Assembly: GCF_000720175.1 (NCBI RefSeq)
Contig: NZ_JOIX01000048.1
Coordinates: 1 to 54,561, forward strand
DNA length: 54,561 nucleotides
From: Streptomyces sp. NRRL S-337
GTDB taxonomy: Bacteria > Actinomycetota > Actinomycetes > Streptomycetales > Streptomycetaceae
Reading direction: 5' to 3'
In this document: piece after piece, positions 50,184-54,561 of the stretch
Position numbering within the stretch: the stretch's first letter is position 1
Layout: the number at the start of each line of letters is the position of its first letter
The notes under the pieces: model-generated
Databases searched by the model: none
Told to the model about the DNA's origin: nothing
Seen by the model: only the letters and a program-made list of their open reading frames with translations
Made by a program: the position numbers and the translations under genes

Positions 50184-51165
50184 CCATGGCGCGCGCATGA
50201 CGCAGCCCTATTCGGGCGAACTCCTTTTCCAGCACGGTGAGTTCGGCCAGCGTCTCGTCCAGGTCGTGGCCGAGCCGGGCGCGGGACTTGGCCAGGCCCA
50301 GCCGGGACAGCGCCTCCCCGCGCGGCTCCTCCATCGCGCGGAACTCCCCCAGCGAAAGGGTGTAGGTGTCCCGGGCCGCGGCGTATCGACCCGCCCGGTA
50401 CAGCACATTGCCGCGCATCTTGTGGTTGTAGGCGAGCGCGCTGGCCAGGTCCATCCGGCGGCAGACCGCCTCCGCCTCGGACAGCAGCGTCAGTGCCCGC
50501 TCGGTCTCGCCCCGCACGGAGAGCACATCGGCGATCCCCCGCAGCGACCAGGCGCGACCGCGCGCGTCATCGCCCTCCTCGGCTATCCGGGCGGATTCCT
50601 CGAACAGCTCCAGGGCCTTGTCGTAGTCGCCGGTGTTGCGGTGCATCTGGGCGATGCCGGACATCGCCCAGACCGTGTGCCGGGCCTCGCCGTGCTCCCG
50701 CGCCTGGGCGAGCAACTGCTCGTGGAGCTCGGCGACCGCGGCGTAATCGCCCTGTATGCGGCCGGTCTCGGCGAGCCCGGCGAGTGCGTAGCCGTGCGCC
50801 AGGCGGTCGCCGCCGCGGTCGGCCAGGGCGACCGCGTGCGTGAGCAGCCGGCGGGCCAGCGGCAGCGTGCCGCACTGGCGGGCCAGTGTGCCGCCGCTCC
50901 ACAGCGCCCAGGCCATGGCACCGGCGTCACCCGCACTCCGGCCACTGCGGTAGCTCTCCCGCCAGGCGTCGCCGGCCGCCGCGACCCGGCCCAGCCGCCG
51001 GTTGGCCTCGGCGACCGCAAGCCCGGCCCGGGCCCGCTCCAGCGCCGTGCCCGCCTCGGCGCGCGCCCGGCTCGCCGTGGCCAGCACCTCCTCGTAGGAC
51101 GAATTCACGCCCAGTGCCGCGCCCAGCTCGCCCTGATATTCCGGTGCGAACGCCTTGCCGTACAT
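50077..51165 (-). CDS. Tetratricopeptide-repeat protein
   Basis: 362 residues, almost entirely TPR units, for example RAEAGTALERARAGLAVAEANRRLGRVAAAGDAWRESY, GDYDKALELFEESARIAEEGDDARGRAWSLRGIADV and GETERALTLLSEAEAVCRRMDLASALAYN. Such proteins mediate protein contacts and are often next to regulators, but none is adjacent here. The ATG at 51165 follows GAGAGG; the preceding TTG is less likely. The 3' 107 bp overlap the LMF gene on the other strand, an unusually long convergent coding overlap. Confidence 0.85.
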   Translation of the reverse strand: MYGKAFAPEYQGELGAALGVNSSYEEVLATASRARAEAGTALERARAGLAVAEANRRLGRVAAAGDAWRESYRSGRSAGDAGAMAWALWSGGTLARQCGTLPLARRLLTHAVALADRGGDRLAHGYALAGLAETGRIQGDYAAVAELHEQLLAQAREHGEARHTVWAMSGIAQMHRNTGDYDKALELFEESARIAEEGDDARGRAWSLRGIADVLSVRGETERALTLLSEAEAVCRRMDLASALAYNHKMRGNVLYRAGRYAAARDTYTLSLGEFRAMEEPRGEALSRLGLAKSRARLGHDLDETLAELTVLEKEFARIGLRHARAMVSAFRTELTARSAPGTPAPRCDATTLRSPAVPATS

Positions 51166-51425
51166 CAATCCCGGACCTCTCGATCATTTCCGTGCTTGAT
51201 CACGAAAGTACGAGCGATCGGGGGTCCGGCGAATCAACCCACGTATGGGTCCTTCCGTACAACTGGAGTGCTACGCCGGGGGTGCCTGGTCGTCTTGGGG
51301 ATGTAGGGGTCTCTCAGGGTCCACCCCCGAGAGGGCAAGGCGCGGACGCGTTCCCTGCCGTTGCACGCTCCGCAATTCGAGTTGCAGCTCTTGCCGACAC
51401 AGGCGGGGCGGGCCACCCTGCTCCC
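51166..51425. other. Divergent intergenic region before the lactonase gene
   Basis: 260 bp. A short hairpin (CTCTC...GAGAG with a 13-nt loop) lies near 51313-51335 within a C/G-rich block. No gene. Confidence 0.4.
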
Positions 51426-52643
51426 ATGACCGAACCGCGCACGGATTCGCGTACGGGGGCGGCGGCCGGACCCGGGATCGGCCGCCGCCGGTTCCTCGGG
51501 ACCGTGGCGGCGGGGGTGGCCACGGCCGCCGGTGCGGGAGTGCTGACCGTCGGGGACGCGGCGCCCGCCCGGGCCGGCCGCGCCGCCGGCCGCCGCCCGC
51601 ACGGTACCCGCCCGCTCTTCCTGGGCACCTACACCTCGAAGGAGGGCGGCGGCACCGGTATCGGCCTCGCCACGTACGACACCGCGACCGGCCGGATCAC
51701 CGCCACCGGCGTGGTCACCGGCGTGCCCGACCCGTCCTACCTCGCCCTCGCCCCGTCCGGCCGCACCCTCTACGCGGTCGACGAGCAGCAGGAGGGCCAG
51801 GTGACCGCTCTCGCGATGGCCCCGGACGGCCCGCCCACCGTGCTGGGGGCCCGGTCCACCGGCGGGGCCGGCCCCTGCCACCTGTCGGTGCATCCCGGCG
51901 GCCGCTGGCTGCTGAGCGCCAACTACCTCTCGGGCAGTGTGGCCGTCCACCCCGTCGACCGGGCCACCGGTGCCCTCGGCCCGCGCACGGACCTGGTCAC
52001 CCACAGCGCTCCCCCGCCCGGCCCCGGCCAGGACGGACCGCACGCCCACCAGATCATCACCAGCCCCGACGGCCGCCACGTCCTGGCCGTCGACCTCGGC
52101 AACGACACCGTCTACAGCTACCGGCTCGATCCGACGGCCGGGAAACTCACCCAGGTGTCGGCCGCGTCACTGCGCCCCGGCACCGGCCCCCGGCACCTCA
52201 CCTTCCACCCCACCGGAGACTTCGCCTACCTGGCCAACGAGGTGGACAACACGGTGGTCGTCTGCGGCTACGACCGCCGGACCGGACGCCTGACACCCGG
52301 CGCACCGCAGTCCACCGGGACCGGTCCCGGCACCAGCTATCCGGCCCAGATCCTGGTCACCGCCAACGGCCGCTTCGCGTTCCTCGCCAATCGTGGCCAC
52401 AACAGCCTCACCCGTTACGCCGTCGCGGCGGGCGGGGCGCGGCTCGTCCTGCTGGACACCGTGCCGGTGGGCGGCGACTTCCCCCGGCACATCGCCTTCT
52501 CCCCGGACGAGCGGTGGCTGTTCGCGGCCAACCAGAAGTCGGGCACGGTCACGGTCTTCTCCGTCACGGCCCGCACCGGAACCCTGACCCCCGCCGGGGA
52601 ACCCTTCGCCGCACCGCTCCCCGTCTGCACCCTCCCCCTCTGA
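51426..52643 (+). CDS. Secreted lactonase-family beta-propeller protein (Tat signal)
   Basis: 405 residues. Tat signal GRRRFLGTVAAGVATAAGAG at about 19-38. The rest is a seven-bladed propeller of the 6-phosphogluconolactonase (YbhE/Pgl) type: FLGTYTSKEGGGTGIGLATYD, DPSYLALAPSGRTLYAVDE, CHLSVHPGGRWLLSANYLSGSVAV, HAHQIITSPDGRHVLAVDLGNDTVY and RHIAFSPDERWLFAANQKSGTVTVF. True lactonase activity is uncertain because exported members often have other substrates. ATG 51426 positions the Tat motif normally. Confidence 0.9.
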   Translation: MTEPRTDSRTGAAAGPGIGRRRFLGTVAAGVATAAGAGVLTVGDAAPARAGRAAGRRPHGTRPLFLGTYTSKEGGGTGIGLATYDTATGRITATGVVTGVPDPSYLALAPSGRTLYAVDEQQEGQVTALAMAPDGPPTVLGARSTGGAGPCHLSVHPGGRWLLSANYLSGSVAVHPVDRATGALGPRTDLVTHSAPPPGPGQDGPHAHQIITSPDGRHVLAVDLGNDTVYSYRLDPTAGKLTQVSAASLRPGTGPRHLTFHPTGDFAYLANEVDNTVVVCGYDRRTGRLTPGAPQSTGTGPGTSYPAQILVTANGRFAFLANRGHNSLTRYAVAAGGARLVLLDTVPVGGDFPRHIAFSPDERWLFAANQKSGTVTVFSVTARTGTLTPAGEPFAAPLPVCTLPL

Positions 52644-52732
52644 AGGCCGGGCGCTGCCCCGTTCCGTTGCCCGCCCGCTCCGAAACACCGCGGCAACAGT
52701 CCTGCAGGGTTGGCCGATTAGCGTCGCCCCCC

Positions 52733-54136
52733 ATGAGCGCGAAGGCAGCAGCGGGGAAAGCGACACGGCGAGCCACCCCGCCGGAACCGACGGAACGGAC
52801 CGGTCTCCGGCACACCCTCAAGCGCCGCCACATGCAGTTGATCGCGCTCGGCGGGGTCATCGGTGCCGGGCTGTTCGTGGGCAGCGGGGTGGTCATCCGG
52901 TCCACCGGCCCGGCCGCCGTGCTTTCCTTCCTGGCGGCCGGCACACTGACCGTGCTGATCATGCGGATGCTGGCCGAGATGACCGTGGCCCGCCCCGCTC
53001 AGGGGTCGTTCTACGCCCATGTCCGCGAGACCCTGGGAGCGCGTGCCGGGTTCGCCGTCGGCTGGCTGTACTGGTACTTCTTCGTCATCGTGGTCGCCGT
53101 GGAGGCGGTGGCGGGCGGCCGCATCGTCCAACTCTGGCTGCCTGACGCGCCGTTGTGGGCGATCAGCCTGGTCCTGATGGCGCTGCTGACCGCCACCAAC
53201 ATGGTGTCGGCGCGCTCCTACGGGGAGTTCGAGTACTGGTTCTCGTCCGTCAAGATCCTCGCGATCGTGGTCTTCCTCTTCCTCGGCGCGCTGTACCTCC
53301 TGGGACTCTGGCCGCACGCGCACGGCGGACTGGAGCTGCTCACCTCGCACGGCGGATTCGCCCCGAAGGGGCTCGGCGCGGTGCTGACCGCCGTGGTGCC
53401 CTGCATCGGCTTCTTCACCGGTGCGGAGATCGTGACCATCGCGGCGGCCGAGTCGGTCGAGCCGGAGCGGGCGGTGGCGGACGCGATCCGCTCGATCGTC
53501 CTGCGGGTGGTGGTGTTCTACGTCCTGTCGGTCTTCCTGGTGGTCGCGGTGGTGCCGTGGACGTCGAAGGCGATCGAGGTCAGTCCGTACGCGGCGGTGC
53601 TGGACCGGCTCGCGGTGCCGGCCGCCGGCACCGTCATGAACGCCGTGGTGCTCGTCGCCGTGCTCTCCTGCCTCAACTCCGCGCTCTACACGTCGTCCCG
53701 GATGCTGTTCGCCCTCACCCGCAACGGGGACGCGCCCCGCGGCATGGGCAAGGTCAGCGCGAGCGGTGTGCCCCGCCGGGCCCTGCTCGCCGGCACCTCG
53801 GTCGGCTACCTCTCCGTGATCGCCGCGTGGATCTCCCCCGACGTCGTCTTCGCGTTCCTCATCAACTCCTACGGCGCCGTCGCCCTGTTCGTCTATCTGG
53901 CGATCGCCGTGGCACAGCTCCGCATGCGCCGCACCCTGGAACGCGCCGACCCGTCCCGCCTCACCCTGAAGATGTGGCTCTTCCCCTGGCTCAGCCGCCT
54001 CACCGTCGCCCTGCTCGCCGTGGTCGTCCTCACCATGGCCGTCCTCCCCACCACCCGCCCCCAGTTCTGGCTCAGCCTGCTGACCGTCGCCGTGGTCCTC
54101 ACCGCCTACGAAGTCCGCCGCCGCCGGGAGACGTAG
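52733..54136 (+). CDS. APC-family amino acid permease (GabP/AAT-like)
   Basis: 467 residues with about 12 membrane spans. First-helix signature MQLIALGGVIGAGLFVGSGVVIRSTGPAAV, then ARPAQGSFYAHVRETLGARAGFAVGWLYWYFF, FFTGAEIVTIAAAESVEPERAVADAIRS and SRMLFALTRNGDAPR, all typical of the AAT subfamily with GABA, proline or aromatic amino acid carriers. It imports amino acids with protons. No strong Shine-Dalgarno precedes ATG 52733. Confidence 0.92.
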   Translation: MSAKAAAGKATRRATPPEPTERTGLRHTLKRRHMQLIALGGVIGAGLFVGSGVVIRSTGPAAVLSFLAAGTLTVLIMRMLAEMTVARPAQGSFYAHVRETLGARAGFAVGWLYWYFFVIVVAVEAVAGGRIVQLWLPDAPLWAISLVLMALLTATNMVSARSYGEFEYWFSSVKILAIVVFLFLGALYLLGLWPHAHGGLELLTSHGGFAPKGLGAVLTAVVPCIGFFTGAEIVTIAAAESVEPERAVADAIRSIVLRVVVFYVLSVFLVVAVVPWTSKAIEVSPYAAVLDRLAVPAAGTVMNAVVLVAVLSCLNSALYTSSRMLFALTRNGDAPRGMGKVSASGVPRRALLAGTSVGYLSVIAAWISPDVVFAFLINSYGAVALFVYLAIAVAQLRMRRTLERADPSRLTLKMWLFPWLSRLTVALLAVVVLTMAVLPTTRPQFWLSLLTVAVVLTAYEVRRRRET

Positions 54137-54275
54137 GACGACGCCCGACCCTGACCGGACGCCTGACGCCGGGGCCCTGGTTCCTTCCTTACCGCCGGTT
54201 TACCACTCATTTGCGCAGGATGGGTGCCACGTGGCAACTGCCCCGCGCTGTGGGGCATCTGAGGGAGGACCAGTC
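54137..54275 (+). promoter_or_regulatory. Leader of the histidine kinase gene
   Basis: About 140 bp. GAGGGAGGAC at 54261-54270 is a strong ribosome site 6 bp before the GTG. The low-GC stretch TTACCGCCGGTTTACCACTCA near 54189 could carry a promoter. Confidence 0.5.
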
Positions 54276-54561
54276 GTGCGCGCACCCGCCGCCGAGCACC
54301 CCCGTCGGCCGGCGCCGTGGTTGCGGCCGACGATCCGGGTACGGCTGACGCTGCTGTACGGCGGCATGTTCCTGGTGGCCGGGGTCGTGATCGATGCGCT
54401 GATCGGCGACTGCCTCCGGGTGCACGGCGCGCCGGTGGACGACTTCGTGGACCGTTCGTTGGTGGCGTTGCTGGGGCTGACGGTGGTGGCGTTCGCGTTC
54501 GGTTATGCGATGGCGGGGCGGGTGTTGTCGCCGTTGGGGCGGATCACGCGGACCGCGCAGC
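54276..54561 (+). CDS. Sensor histidine kinase, N-terminal fragment
   Basis: Truncated by the window edge after 95 residues. Two membrane spans are visible (LYGGMFLVAGVVIDALI and LLGLTVVAFAFGYAMAG) around a short extracytoplasmic loop, followed by the start of a HAMP-like linker (RVLSPLGRITRTAQ). This layout is typical of OmpR-partner sensor kinases. The response regulator, if any, is outside the window. Confidence 0.8.
   Translation, partial: MRAPAAEHPRRPAPWLRPTIRVRLTLLYGGMFLVAGVVIDALIGDCLRVHGAPVDDFVDRSLVALLGLTVVAFAFGYAMAGRVLSPLGRITRTAQ

Noticed and set aside
1..54561. tRNA, rRNA or riboswitch genes
   Set aside because: I looked for cloverleaf arms with GGTTCGA-type T-loops and known riboswitch cores; fragments such as GGTCGAAC at the 41.1-kb hairpin lack the other arms.

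Overview
The window is chromosomal DNA of an actinomycete, almost certainly Streptomyces or a close relative. GC content is very high with a strong GC bias at third codon positions. GTG starts and 4-bp ATGA/GTGA overlaps are frequent, many genes encode secreted or Tat-exported enzymes, and the families are typical of the genus (streptogrisin-type protease, MmyB-type XRE regulator, ergothioneine cluster, CYP105-like P450, LacI-type operator before a GH92 mannosidase). I count about 45 protein genes and no rRNA, tRNA or CRISPR array.

Layout. 1-5.4 kb: a possible transposase tail at the left edge, a hotdog thioesterase, a streptogrisin-like protease, a small NlpC/P60-like protein, a TPM-like membrane protein and a secreted Ig-like protein. 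5.4-11.1 kb: an oxidoreductase plus two acyl-CoA dehydrogenases in a translationally coupled operon, a divergent MmyB-type regulator, then an HxlR regulator coupled to a HAD phosphatase. 11.2-17.1 kb: an AlaA-like aminotransferase and the ergothioneine operon egtABCD. 17.2-22.1 kb: two phospholipase-C-like enzymes flanking a trypsin-like protease, a DUF2165 membrane protein and a flavin monooxygenase. 22.3-26.3 kb: a self-sufficient P450-reductase fusion (CYP102 type) divergent from a PAS-HTH regulator. 26.3-28.7 kb: a universal stress protein, dodecin and an amino acid permease. 28.7-33.2 kb: a small secreted protein with a microsatellite in its signal peptide, a hypothetical protein, a GH92 alpha-mannosidase and an EF-hand protein. 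33.2-39.3 kb: a three-component P450 system (TetR, P450, ferredoxin, reductase) running into a UvrA-like ATPase. 39.4-43.6 kb: a CapA-like lipoprotein and an Mrr nuclease-TerD fusion, separated by an 830-bp nested inverted repeat. 43.8-48.0 kb: a DUF1330 protein, an acyl-CoA ligase and a GH29 fucosidase interrupted by an amber codon. 48-54.6 kb: two tiny coupled ORFs, a lipase maturation factor, a TPR protein, a beta-propeller lactonase, an APC permease and the start of a histidine kinase.

How the genes work together. egtA-D encode ergothioneine synthesis. The P450, ferredoxin and reductase form a complete electron chain next to a UvrA-like protein of the kind linked to antibiotic self-resistance. 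The GH92 and GH29 enzymes, proteases and phospholipases suggest growth on glycoproteins and membranes in soil.

The least explained feature is 40664-41494. Arrays of ~59-bp units in opposite orientation pair in nested order around a branched centre, and a 74-nt part of that centre recurs at 5224-5297. It fills the whole space between the Mrr-TerD gene, which carries a rare TTA codon at its start, and capA. It is a candidate structured RNA, fold-back element or multicopy repeat family.
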